From Cyanophora paradoxa (taxonomy: Eukaryota > Glaucocystophyceae > Cyanophorales > Cyanophoraceae), in contig QPMI01000591.1 in assembly GCA_004431415.1 (NCBI GenBank), forward strand, positions 1 to 64,000: a stretch of 64,000 bases of DNA, given 5' to 3'. Of the stretch, positions 42,911-54,700 are shown piece by piece. The notes below the pieces were generated by a model. The model was not told where the DNA came from. It saw only the letters and a list, made by a program, of their open reading frames with translations, and searched no databases. The translations under genes and the position numbers were made by a program. Every line of letters begins with the position of its first letter. The stretch's first letter is position 1.

Positions 42911-45900
42911 ATGACCCAAGACGCCCATCACCCGCCGCACGGCGCCGGTGGCCATTCTTCGTTCGGCGCGGGCGGTCATGGCGCCGCCGGCTCGCCGCCT
43001 CCGCCGCCGCCGAGGGAGAATCCGTTCGTCAAGGCTTTCCAGCGCGCCCGGCGATTCGCTGTGGGCGGTCTGGCGGTCGTCGGAGGGATTGTCGTGCTCG
43101 GCGCCGCGGTCGCCGCGTCCGCGAAGGAGGAGCAGCGCAAGCGCATCGTGAACGGCACCGTCCTCACCCTCGGTGAGCGCCTGCCGCCCTCCGCGCGAGC
43201 CGCGGCACCGCGGCCCGTCCCGGGCTCCCGAACCCGAACCGTCCCCCAGACATGGAGCGCGGGCTCGTGGAGACGCAGCCGCGGAGCCCGCTGCAGGCGA
43301 TCGTGCCGCCGAGCAAGCGGCCGCTGATCCTGCGCGAGGTCCTGGACGCGCTGGAGCACGCCGAGCGCGACCCGCGCGTCCGGGGCCTCGTGCTCCGCGT
43401 CGGCGGCCCGAGCGTCGGCTTCGCGGTCGCGCAGGAGCTCTGCGACGCCGTCCGCTCCTTCTCGCGCGCCCCGTCCAACAAGTTCTCGATCGCCTTCGCC
43501 GAGACCTTCGGCGAGCTCCAGAACGGGAACGAGGTGCGCCCGCCGCGCCGCTCTCCCGCCGAGCGCCGAGGCGTCTTCGCAGGCGTACGTGCTGGCGTCC
43601 TCGTGCAGCGAGGTGCACGTGCAGCCGTCCGGCGACGTCACGCTCGGCGGCCTCGCCACGTGCGCCCCGCCCCGCCCCGCCCCGCCCCGCCCCGAGCCCG
43701 AGCGCCACTGTTTAGAGTGCCTGGGATCCTTAAGGGCCCTCCGCCCCGCTCCGCCTCCCTTCCCCTGTCCCCTGTCCCCTGTCCCCTGTTGAGGATCCTC
43801 CGTCCTACCCTCCCCCCCGCCCCCTGTCCTACCTCACGCCCCTATCCCTCCCTGCCTTCCGCCGGCAGGGACGCGCCGTTCGTGAAGGGTCTGCTGGACC
43901 GCCTCGGCGTCGCCGCCCGCATCGAGGCCCGCGAGGAGTACAAGGCACGCGCTTCCCCCTCCCCCCGGGCCCGGGCCAGCCCCAGGGACCGGACCCGGGC
44001 CCCCATGCCCCTAGGCCCCTAGGCGCCCCCGGGCCCCTAGGCCCCCGCGAGGAGTACAAGGCACGCGCTTTCCCCCTCCCCCCGGGCCCGGGCCAGGCCC
44101 CAGGGACCGGGCCCCCGGGCCCCTCGAAGCCGATCCTCGAAGCCGGCGGTCCCTCGCCTGCTCGCTAGAGCCTGCTTGCTAGAGCCCCGGCCCCGGCCCC
44201 GGCCCCGGCCCGGGGGCGCCCGCCAGCCCCAAACCGTCTAGCCGTCTGAGCTTCGTTCGCAGAACGCGCCGAACGTGTACACGGAGACGGCGTTCACGGC
44301 GCACCACCGCGAGGCCACCGAGCACCTCCTCGGCCGCCTCCACGCCCAGGCACGCCGCCCCGGGCCCCAGGATTCCTAGCCTCCCCGGCCCCAGCGCCCT
44401 CCTCTCTAGGACTAGGGCTAGGATCCTAGCCGCCCCGGCCCCGCCCTTTCGGGAAGCCCGGCCCCTCCTTCTCTTCCGCTCCCCTCCTCACGCCCCGCGC
44501 CCGCGCAGATGGTGTCGATGGTGGCGGAGGGCCGGCGCCTCACCGCCGAGGCCGCCGCCGCCGCCTTCCGCGAGGCCCGCCCCCGCCCCTGAAGACCTTA
44601 AGGGCTTAACTCTAAGCGAGGCTCGCGCCTAGAGCGTCAGGCCTAAGGGCCTAAGGACCGCTCCGCCCCCGCCCAGCCCCCGCCCCTTGAGACCTGAAGA
44701 GCCTGCACCTAAGCGAGGCTCGGGCCTAGGGCCCAAGAGCTGAGAGCTCAGAGCTCAGAGCCTAACCTTAGAGCGAGGCTCGCGCCCAAAAAGCGCTAGG
44801 TCTAAGGATCTTGGATGGGCTCGCACCCGCCCCCCCCTCCCCCCCCCCCCCCCCCCCCGCCCCGCCCCGCCCCGCCCCGCCCCCCCGCCGCTCGCCGCTG
44901 ACGCGCTCGCTGGCGCGCAGGGCCCGTTCAGCGCGGCGGAGGCGCTGCGGCGCTCCCTCGTCGACTCCGCCAGCTACCGCGACCAGGCCCGCCCGCCCCT
45001 TCCCCTAGGACCAGGCGCCCCTCCAGTCCTTAAGGGCCCCCGGGGATCCTGCGACCCTCGGGCTCCCCTGCTGAGGGATCTTAGGACGGGGCGCCCGCCT
45101 CGGGGGCCCGCCCCTTCCCCTAGGACCAGGCGCCCCTCCAGTCCTTCTCTGCTTAGGGCCCCCGGGACAGGTGCGGGAGCGGGCGCACGCCCTCGCGGCC
45201 GTCGGGGGCCTCCTCCCCAAGGTCCGCTCCGCCCCGCCCCGCCCCCCCACATCCTCCGCCTCCTTCACCGCCTTCGCCGCAGGACGTGAAGCTGGTGCCC
45301 GTGGACCGCTACTACAAGGCCGCCGTCGGGCCGGCCGAGGAGGCCGTCAAGAAGGTCCGTATAAGACGCGTGGGAACCCCCAGGAACCGCACAAGACGTG
45401 CCTGCGCTGCGGTTAGATAAGAATCATATAAGCCTATAAGCATATAAAGCATATAAGAAGCCTCGCCGTCGGGCCGGCCGAGGAGGCCGTCAAGAAGGTC
45501 CGCAAAGCGGGGAACAGCGTGAGACGCGGCTGCGCTGCGGTCACATAAGAGCATATAAAGCGCATATAAGGAGGGTTCTACCCCTTAGAAGCAGATGACG
45601 CGGCCCGCCTCGCCTCTCCGCCCGCCTCGCCTCTTCGGAGCATATCTAAGGAGGCATAAGTATTAAAACGCTTGCTGCCTCGCCCCGCCCCGCCCCGCCT
45701 CGCCGCCCCGCCCGCCCGCCCTACCCCCGGACTTGACTCGCGCGCAGGCGGCGCAGGCGGCGACTGGGAAGACCCGCGCCGACGGCCTGGTCCGCTCACA
45801 TCTGATCTGATCTGATCTGATCAGATCAGATCTAATCTGATCCGGCGGACCCGCAGCCGAGCGCGCCGACCATCGCCCTCGTCTATGCGGTGCGCCCCTC

Positions 45901-47639
45901 CGCCCCCCTCCCTCTTCCCCGCGTCCCTCGACACCATCCCCCGGCAGGTGGGGAACATCATGCGGGGCCGCAACCGCGAGCGCGGCCTCGGGCCCGACGA
46001 AAACTGCTGGTCCGACGTGCGCCGCCCCGCGCCCCGCCCCGCGCCCGCCCCACCCAGACGCGCTAAACCGCCACCCACCCAACCCCTCCCACCCGCCCCT
46101 CAGGTTGTGGTGTCGGCGCTGCGGGACGCCGGGGAGGACGAGGACGTGAAGGCTGTCGTCATGCGCGTCGACAGGCGCGCGGCTCGGCTCAGCTCAGCTA
46201 AGGCAGCTCGCCCGCCCGCTCAGCTGAGCGCGGGGGCGGCAGCCGCGGGGGCAGCGCGGTGGCGAGCGACACGATCGGGCGGGAGGCGACGCGCGTGCGC
46301 GACGCCGGCAAGCCCCTCGTCGTCTCCATGGGTGCCGCCCCCACCCCGCCCCGCCCCGCCCCGCCCCGCCACTAGGCGATAGAGGGCTAGGCGCTCCCGC
46401 ACCCGAATCCCTCCCCCGTCTGGCCCCGCCGCTGGAGGCCCTGCCCCTCGCCGCCGCTGCGCCTTCCTCTCACGGGGCGGGGCTCCAGGCAACTACGCCG
46501 CGTCGGGGGGCTACTGGATCTCCATGAACGCCACCCGGTGCGCTTTGATCCCCCCCACCGCCTCCCGTACCCCGGAATCGACCTGTTCCCCCCGCAGCAT
46601 CCTCGCGTGGCCCGGGACCATCACGGGTACGCGAGCGAGCGAGCGAGCGAACTCGACTTTGCTCCGCTCCGCCCGCCCCCCGCGGCCGACCCCCTCGGCC
46701 TTCGATCGCCCGCAGGCAGCATCGGCGTCTTCGGCGGGAAGGCCCTCGTGCGCTGGCTGCGCCCCGGGCCGTGCCCCTCTGCTTCGGCAATGACGGGCCC
46801 CGCCGCAGGTTCGGGGCGCGGCGGAGAAGCTCGGCGTGACGTTCGACTGGGCGGGCGCCGGCGGCGAGAGCAGCGCAAGGTTCTCCCCCCTCCTCCTTCC
46901 AGCCTTGCCAGCTCCCCGTCTAGAGCAGGAGCACGTCTAGCTGGTCCCGCTGGCTCCCTTCCTCCTTCTACCCCCCCTCTACCTGGAGCTTGTTGACCCC
47001 CCTCTCCCCCCCAGGTTCTCGAGTCCCTTCTGGGACTACGACGCCCACGGCCGCGAGCGCCTCGCCGCCTTCCTCGACCGGTCCGCGTACCCCCCCCCCC
47101 GGACCCGATCCGAGGCCGGGGAGAGAGAGAGAGAGCCGGGGCGACGCGTACCCCCCCTTGCCCCGTGCAGGATCTACGGCGACTTCGTTCGCGGCGTGGC
47201 GGCCGGGCGCAAGCTGCCCTTCGAGCGGCGCGTACCCCCCCCTCAGATCTGAGTTTCAGGCCGATCTGACTTTCGAGCTTTTCCCCCCCGCAGGGCCCTC
47301 GAGGTCGCCAAGGGGCGCGTCTGGACCGGCGACGACGCCCTCCAGGTGCCGTACCCCCCTTGCCCTTCTTCCACCCCCCCCCCCGCCGGCCCGGCCGTTG
47401 ACGAGGGGTACGGGGCCGCAGCTGGGGCTCGTGGACGAGATGGGCGGCCTCCGCGCAGCCATCCGCGCCGCCAAGGTGGCCGCCGGTATCCCCGCCGACG
47501 CCCCGGTACCCCCTCCCGGCCTCCCCTTGTACCCCTCCTCCCGCTTGTGCCCCCTGCAACTCCTCCCCTAGGTTGTCGTGCGCGAGTTCGGCCCCGGCGC
47601 CCGCCGGACCCTCACCGAGTCCCTCGCCGTGCGTACCCC

Positions 47640-47680
<41 letters not shown>

Positions 47681-48091
47681 AGCGCGTTTTCGGCGCAGCG
47701 GTTCTTCAAGGAGGAGGACGACGACGTGGTGTCCCCCGCGGCGGAGGCGGGCGCCCTCTCCGCCGCCGCCGAGGCCGCCGCCGAGGTCCTTCCCTTTCCT
47801 TTCCTTTCCTTTCCTTTCTTTCCTTTCCTTTTCTCTTCCATTCTCAGTTTCTATCCCAGATCCTGGAGGTGGCCGGCCTCGCGCGGGCCGCCCTGGACGT
47901 CACGGGCCTCCGCCCCGTCCTCGGCCAGGCACGCGTACCCCCCGAAGCTCGAGCCTCTAGATCTAGCTCGCCCGGCCCTCCCCGCCTGAGCTGTTTGGGC
48001 GCAGCTGGCGGAGCTGCGGTCCCTCGAGGGCGGGGCCGCCGCGCACGCCGGGCCCGCCCCCGTCCCCCTCAACCCCCGCGACGGGCGCTGA
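42911..48091 (+). CDS. sppA: SppA-type signal peptide peptidase (protease IV, family S49)
   Basis: Start 42911, N-terminal His/Gly-rich cytosolic or stromal tail, then one membrane helix (AVGGLAVVGGIVVLGAAVAA, about 43051-43119). Two S49 domains follow. The first reads HAERDPRVRGLVLRVGGP, ELQNGNEAYVLASSCSEVHV, then REEYK with the catalytic Lys codon at 43942-43944, the last before an intron. The second reads DVKAVVMRVDSRGGSAVASD, VVSMGNYAASGGYWISMN with the nucleophile Ser at 46503-46505, and ILAWPGTITGSIGVFGGK. Both catalytic residues of the SppA Ser-Lys dyad are present. The usual S-P-G-G-S reads S-R-G-G-S here, if the acceptor is chosen correctly. A C-terminal extension ends at TGA 48089-48091. 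Many introns, several starting GC, are confirmed by frame. In plants and algae this enzyme is plastidial. Confidence 0.9.
43931..44109 (+). repeat. Duplicated exon end plus GC splice donor in a sppA intron
   Basis: GCGAGGAGTACAAGGCACGC, covering the codons for E-E-Y-K and the following GC donor, occurs at 43931 and again 116 bp later at 44047. Both copies continue with the same C-rich sequence to CAGGGACCGG. Confidence 0.8.
44820..44887 (+). repeat. Intronic poly-C/CCCCG tract
   Basis: C run followed by CCCCG pentamers in a sppA intron, on the coding strand. CCCCG pentamers also occur at 43670-43692, 46346-46370, 36430-36467 and 35360-35390. Confidence 0.75.
44991..45146 (+). repeat. Intron-internal duplication in sppA
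   Basis: TTCCCCTAGGACCAGGCGCC and its flanks occur at 45000 and 45115. The unit includes GACCAGGC, which repeats the exon end (codons for D-Q) and GC donor at 44987. Confidence 0.65.
45321..45503 (+). repeat. Duplicated exon end plus GT donor in sppA
   Basis: The last 33 nt of an exon (codons for A-V-G-P-A-E-E-A-V-K-K) and its GTCCG donor at 45321-45360 are repeated exactly at 45464-45503. ATATAAG-rich DNA follows both. Confidence 0.85.
45803..45843. repeat. Perfect GATCTGATC hairpin in a sppA intron
   Basis: ATCTGATCTGATCAGATCAG is a palindrome built from GATCT units. A related imperfect run is at 35757-35805. Confidence 0.75.
47639..47680 (+). repeat. Intronic poly-C tract, about 38 C
   Basis: The longest C run in the window, in a sppA intron on the coding strand, directly after a GTGCGTACCCC donor. 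Confidence 0.85.
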
Positions 48092-48707
48092 GGCCGCTCA
48101 ACATCGTCTGAATTATATTCCGATTTTTTGCGTAGCTAGCGTTTGCTCTCGAGTGTCTAATTTATATGTGCACCAGCGCTAGTGCTAGCGCTAGCGTTGC
48201 AGCATCTGGCAGGGCCTCATTGGCCTACAGCTATATAGCGGCAGAGCAGCGGCACAGTGACTCGTAAGCGCTGGCGCGGCGCCGGCGCCGACGCCGGCGG
48301 CCGCACGATTTTGATCCGCCAAGCCGTCACGAGCCGTCAAGCCGCTCGTGGTCGGGTACAGCGTCTTCGCGCCGCTTGTAACGTTACAGCGATACAGCGA
48401 CGCCCTTGTGCTGCAACGTTAACAATAGGCCGTGGCCTGCAGGCTAGGAAACGCTGTCGTGAACAAATAGCTAGCGGCAGATCTAGTGTTTTGCAAGCGA
48501 TGCCGTAGCTATATAGCGCGCGCGCGCGACGAAATTTGATCCGCCAAGCGCTAGCCGTGAAGCCGGTTTGGTCGGGTACAGCGTCTCCGCAGCCGCGCCG
48601 CTTGGTTTTCCTGCCGTCACCCCTGCGACGATCCGAGTGAAAGCGCAGCATGGCACTCGCACTCCAGCTTCAGTCGCGCTCGCAGCAGCGCCCCAGAAGA
48701 TCTAGAG
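48092..48707. other. Intergenic region with a 66-bp direct repeat
   Basis: Between sppA and the NLR-like gene. GATCCGCCAAGC followed after a short variable stretch by GGTCGGGTACAGCGTC occurs at about 48312-48378 and 48538-48604, the second copy ending about 100 bp before the start codon. AGCGCTAGTGCTAGCGCTAG (48174-48193) is another palindromic run. Confidence 0.55.
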
Positions 48708-51700
48708 ATGGGCAGCGCGTGCTGCAAACGCGCGGCGGAGGACGTACAGCAGCATGCGCAGACACCCAAGTCCCCTGCGAAGGGTGCGATGCGCGGGCGC
48801 TCGTCGCCGCGCTGCGCTCATTTCGACTCGCAGCGGATCGACCGGAGAGCGGGCGGGACATCGGCCTCCTTCGGGTTGACCGCGGGCAGGATACGACCAC
48901 CACGCCAGCGCGGAAGTCCGCGGGCTCGCCAGAGCGTGTGAAGCCCGCGGCTGTTGCGGAGAAGCAGCGGAACGCCAGCAGCAATGCTGCGCAGCGGGCC
49001 GACCTTTCCGACGTAGCGATCAGCCTCGCGACCGACGAGCAAACCGCATCGGGCAACAAGCCGGAGGCTCCTGTACATGTAGCTGCGAATTCGAACGCAG
49101 CGAACTCGAATCCCGAGGACGCAGCGGCATCCCGCGCCCATGGCCATGCGCCTGCAGCTGCTGCGAATTCTCCAGTTTCAGCTAGCGCTCTAGCTCCAGG
49201 TGCAGCAGCAGCAGCATATTCTTCGCCGGCTATAGCTAGCGCTGCGGCGCCGGCGCCAACTCCGTCGAAGGCGCGTGCGCCGAGCTGCGTGGCGGACCCG
49301 GGAGAACTCCTCTCTCTGCACGCGCTGGAGGGGGCCTCGTCGGTCGGGCAGCTCGCGGGCCTGTGCGGCCTGCTGCGGGAGGCGACGCGTCCGGGCGCTC
49401 AAGCGGAGGCGGCGGAGCGGGCGCGGCGGGTTCCCTTCGTGGCAGAAGTCTTGAACGGTGATTTAGAAGCGGCCCTCGCGGAGGCGAAAGAGGCCTGCTT
49501 CGGCGGTGCGGGGGCGCGGGATCGCGCGCGGATCCGCAATTGCAAGGCTAAGCGCGCCCGCGTGCTCAGCGCTGGATGCGTTTGCGGAGCGCGAGCGACA
49601 CCGCCCCGAGGAGATTGCAGAAGCGTGCACCGTCGTGCGGTCGGGCGACCCCGAGCTCTCTTTCCGCGTGCGTCAACCCCGCTCGGAGAGACATGTACAG
49701 AGGCCGCGCCTGATTGCGGCACGCGCAGCTGCTTGAGGTTCTACTGCGCCTGAAGGACGAGACGGTGCTGGAGAGAATTCCAACGCAGCGCATCGGGGCG
49801 CTGGTCGACGTGCTCGGGCGGCTGCCGCGCGGGACGCTCACCTCCAAGCACCGATCGCGTCTCGTCGCATTCTGCATTCAGCAGGCGAGTTGCATGCATA
49901 TGCGTCGCCGATTCCCTCTGGCGCTGAGCAACATGCGCAGGTAAAAGAATTCGATGCAAAGCTCACGCCGGCGGACGTCGACGCGCTTTCGGCACTGCGG
50001 CTCGTGCCGGCGGTGCTCGCCGCGTTCGACTCGACAAGCAACGGTGTAGATTTCGTCGCTGCCGGTGCGCCGCGCGGTTCTTGTTCGCAGAGGATTGTCT
50101 GATGTGCAGCCGGCGGCAGACGAGGACGACGGGGAGCCTCGTCAAGAGAGGGGCAGGCTGGACTACGAGGGCTCGGTTCAAGAGCTCGACGTGCTGCTCC
50201 AAAAGTTCGAGAAAAGCGGTTGGTGGCGGGTCGAGGCGGCGGCGAGCATCGCGCGGCAGGCGCTGGCGGCCGCGCTCTCGAACTACGACCCCCTACAGGA
50301 CGCACTGAGTCGCGTCAAAGCCGCTGGTGCGCTCTTTGCATGCGCTTCGCGGCCGCGCCACACGATGACGGCAAGCAGGGCGGATCGTGGCGGGGCTGGT
50401 CCGCGTGGGGCAAAAGGTATGGGAGGGCGTCAGTACATTCGGCGTCTCGACGCTTATCGAACTTGCCGTCTTTCTCAAGGTGCACGGGGCTGTAATCATG
50501 TGTCCTCGCGCCTCACTTCTCCTCAGGACGCGCTGGCTGGAGAGGACGTTGGGGCAGAAGCGCGGCAGCTGTGGAGCGACCTCGGCCGCCTCTTCGGCTC
50601 CAATGGGCCGCAGGGCAAGAAGTGCTGGTGCGCAGTGCCAAAATGGTCCCGCCATGTCGTACTGACGCCTTCGCCTCTTATTCTTCTTGCAGGTACCGCC
50701 CGGCGCGGCTGCTGACGGTGCTGGCGGAAGGAGGCCACATGGAGGAGCTGCGGATGGTCCTGAATGCGATGGACGAGACCGGGCAGACGACGCTGTCAGC
50801 CCTTGCCGCTCAGCCGAAGCTGGCGGCTGCTCTCTCCGCTGCCCTCATCTTGGTGCGGACACTTCTGTACTGCTCTAAATCTGCCGCCTGTGCTGATTTG
50901 ACTTCTGTGCAGGCGGTAGAGGCCGCGGGAGGCGATAGTGCGTCTGCGCTGGCGGCGGTCGACATCGCCGCCGCGGTGGCGGGGGCTGCAATCGCTGCGG
51001 CCAACGTGCCGGGGGCGAAAAAGGCGGCGCGGGAGGCGGCGGTCAACTCGGCCACGCCCGCCGCACGAGCACTTGCGAGCATCGCAGCGTCTGAGTGCGG
51101 CGGGGCTGCGGCGGCAGCAGCAGCCGAGCAACTGGGGCGGCTGGCGCGCAGGGAGGACCGCGCGTCCTGCGACGCTGCCGAGGCCGCTGCATCGCTCCTT
51201 GGGGTGTCGCTGGCGGTGCGTCTGCCAGTGTTCCCAGCGCACTTCATGGCTGACGCGCCAGCAGGACCTCGGGGCCGGCGGCTTCAGGCCGAAGCAGACG
51301 CTGCCCCGCTCGCCTTGCGCGAGGCTCGTCGAGCCGACGTCCGCGGGCGCGTCGATGCTGCTTCGAACTGCGCTCAAGCGCCTCGAAGGCGACCCCGATG
51401 AAGCCAAGCTCCGTGCAGACTTGTTCAAAGTGCGCCCCCCAGCGCCCACAAAGCCGCTGTTTCTGTGCTAAGAAGCCTGCAGTACGCGGGGCGGGAGCTG
51501 AACAAGAAGGACCTGCGCGAGGCGGTCGCATTATTCGTGCCGCCGAAGGCCACGACGGACCTCGCGCGCACCAAAATCGTCGACCTCCACACTCACGCGG
51601 CGGCGTTCCTCGCCCGCACCCTGCGGGGCGCCGTGGCGGGCGGCCCGCGAGCGCTTCTCATTGCGGGCGAGCCCGGCTCCAGCAAGTCGACCTTCCTGGC

Positions 51701-54700
51701 GTTCCTCCACCGCCACGCGTGCGAGCAGTGGCGCCGCACGCACGGGCGGCCGCCGCGCGGCGATGCGCGGCTGCCCGTGACGTGCTTGCTGAGGCTCCCG
51801 CGGCTCGGGCGGACCGCGGCGGCCACTGGATTGCGTGCGGCGGCGGCGGAAGCGATGGGGGTCCCTAAGGAGGAGCTTGAGAACATCAAATCGACGTGCG
51901 TGTCATGCATTTCGAATTCGCCGCCTCCTGTCGACCACGTCCGCCTCACTTCTCGCACCAGCCGCGGGCTGGTGCTGCTGCTGGATGCTTACGACGAGCT
52001 CGACTGCCGCGACAGGCCACCGCCGCGCCTGTGGCCGGAAAACGACCTGGACGACTGGGCTTCGGCAGTCGTCGTCACCTGCCGCAGCTCTCTGCTGGCG
52101 GTCCGGGATGACTACAAGGAGCTCTTCGCCCCTTCGCCGGCAGCGCTCGACCAGCTCTGCACGCACCCTTTCGGCGCGCAGCAGGTGCCTCTTCGCCGGC
52201 CTCGAGTCGCGTTTTCTGCACCGCTAACAGCGCGGTCCACTCGACAGGTCGAGGAATACTTCAAGCAGTTCGTGGGCCTGCCAGCGGAGTCCCGAAACTG
52301 CAACTGCGACTGGACGGCGGACGAGTACCTTTCGCACATCAAGCGCGTCCCGGGCACGCTCGCTCTCATCGAGAACCCGTTTACACTAAAGCGCGTCCTT
52401 CGAATCCTTGCGTTTGCGTTTGGATGTCATATGCATCTAACATTTGCGTGGTCCGCAGTATGGTGGCCCGCACGCTGCCGAAAATCGTTTCTGCACGGTC
52501 CGTACGCTCTTCGCAGGCTTGACTGACATCAATATTGATTATGAGCTTGAAGTACTGATGACAAAACTGCCAAGGGCAGCTCTAATCCAGCCGGGTCGCT
52601 TCTCACGACCCGTGAACTCTACAATGCGTTCGTCGAGGTGACTGCGATGTCGTAACACCGACTGCTTGGCTTTGCAGCTTACATAAGAGCTTTCAGCATT
52701 GGTTCGAGCGGGAATGGAATCGCGTGAGGGATAATCCCGGAGGGCACGCGCACGGCGTCATTCGGAGCTGGAGAGGAAAAGATTTCGAAAAGTGCGGCCG
52801 CAAGTTCTGCAAAGATCTCGCGTCCGCCATGTTCGAGGTTAGAACGCGTGGGCGTCGTAAACACACACAATCTGAGCGACTGCAGGCGAACGTGTCTGAG
52901 TTTAGATACTCCTCGCCGGAGCTGGACTTCGCCAACTGGACTCGGCGGGCTCCGGCGGCGGCGGATCAGGAGGCGAGCAGCAACCACAACGCAGACGCGG
53001 CAGCTGCAACTGCCGGCGGCCCTCTCGCAGCGTGCATCGATCTCATGCAAAATCAGGAGAGTGCGAAGCTGGCTCTCATCCGCGAGCACTGTCCACTCTC
53101 CATCTCCAGATCTGGAGCCGCCACGGACTCCCCTGACGGTTCTTCCGAAGTTCACGTCCGCTTCCTTCACAAGGTCCGCACCTTACGGCTGCATGTGGTC
53201 CGTTCGCGATCGCCCACGAAGCCGCTTGCAGACGCTGCTCGAGTACTTCGTCGCCGAAGAGATGTTCGAGCGGGTGCGCTGAATAATGTGCATCCGCGCA
53301 TGCACGACTTTGTCGTGCGTGCACGCATTGCCGGCTTAATTTCGCATTCGCAGGCGATCGCGCGGCAAGAGCTGGAGAAGAGCGGCAATGACGTCCGTCG
53401 ATCGCGAGAGCGCCGCCCCAGCATATGGTCCACTGAAGGCGCAGGCCTGATCCGCAAATTGTGCGTCCGCGATCGAAAAAAAAATGTGCACTAGTCCTCG
53501 AAATCCTCTGACTCGAAAGCTCCGTGCAGCCTCCTTACCAACGAGCCGAAGATCCTCGAGTTTCTTGCCGACTGCTGCTGCAGGGACCATCTGTACTGCG
53601 AAGTGCGCTTGATTTCGAAATCTATATCGTGTTCTGTACTGACCAAGCGCGCGCAGAAGCTGCTAGGACTCATAGAGCGAAGCCGCGAGCCGCACGCCTC
53701 GAAAGGGGACCTCATCGCTTCGGCAAACGCGATGACGATCCTGAATTGCGGTGCGGTGCCTCGAGCTCGCGCCGTGCACTAGTGTCTTTTCGTACATCCT
53801 GACGGGCGTTCCGCGTCCCGCAGCGGGGTTCAGCTTCGCGCGCAGATGCCTGCGGGGCGTGCGGGTGCCCGGGGCGGACCTGCAGCGCCTGGAGGCGGCG
53901 GGGGCGGACCTGCGGGACGCGGACCTCACGGGCTGCGGCCTGCAGGAGGCGAACCTCGCGGGGGCCGACCTGCGCGGCGCGAAGCTTGACGACTGCTCCA
54001 TCGTGGAAAGCCCGGTCCTGAAAGGCTCTTGCAAATTGATCAGATCGATTATTGCGTTCCCGGTGCAATAATTTATCCGCGATACATCGACGGCGCTGAC
54101 AGGAAGCAGGATGGGCGAAGGATTTTTACGGAAAGCGCACGTGCAAGCAGGGGATATCCGTACGAAGTCGGCATCGAGCGTAGCATCTGGGACGTAAGAG
54201 CAAACTCAAGAGTGACACCTCCCGATCTGCGACCCCCGCTGGCGTTCGCTGACTACAAAGGCCTCATTCCGATGGCGGTCTCACAGGTATATTGCGCTTG
54301 TATCAGATCTCATGTCCGTAATCTCACGCTCTTCATAATCAGGCGGGATCTCGCGTGATATGCGCCGACGTCGCGCTGCGGGTATACGATGTCGACAAAG
54401 GCGAGACAGTCGCTGACATCGATTTCAAAGAGGCCCTTGGCTTGACCGAGCGAGACCGCCCGGACCTGTACGGACTCCGATCTCCTTTCACGTTGGATAA
54501 CGTGCAGTTCTGCCAGGTACGAGTCTGAGCCTGCAGCTAACCCCCACGGGACCTGGCACATTATATATTAATTAGATTTCTTGGGAGGGGTGAGGCATCC
54601 GCTCCACGGTTTTCACTGCCCGATGCGGGCCATATGCATCATGCGGCCCCCCCGCCCAACTGGGACGGACAGGGACCTGGTCAGATCTGGGGCCTAGGCG

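Noticed and set aside
42485-43708. A 407-codon minus-strand frame over the start of sppA
   Set aside because: It is an Arg/Ala/Gly-rich shadow of the S49 coding exons, which are conserved on the plus strand.
46621-47841. A 406-codon minus-strand frame
   Set aside because: Same reason: it lies opposite conserved sppA exons and poly-C introns and consists of low-complexity Gly/Arg.
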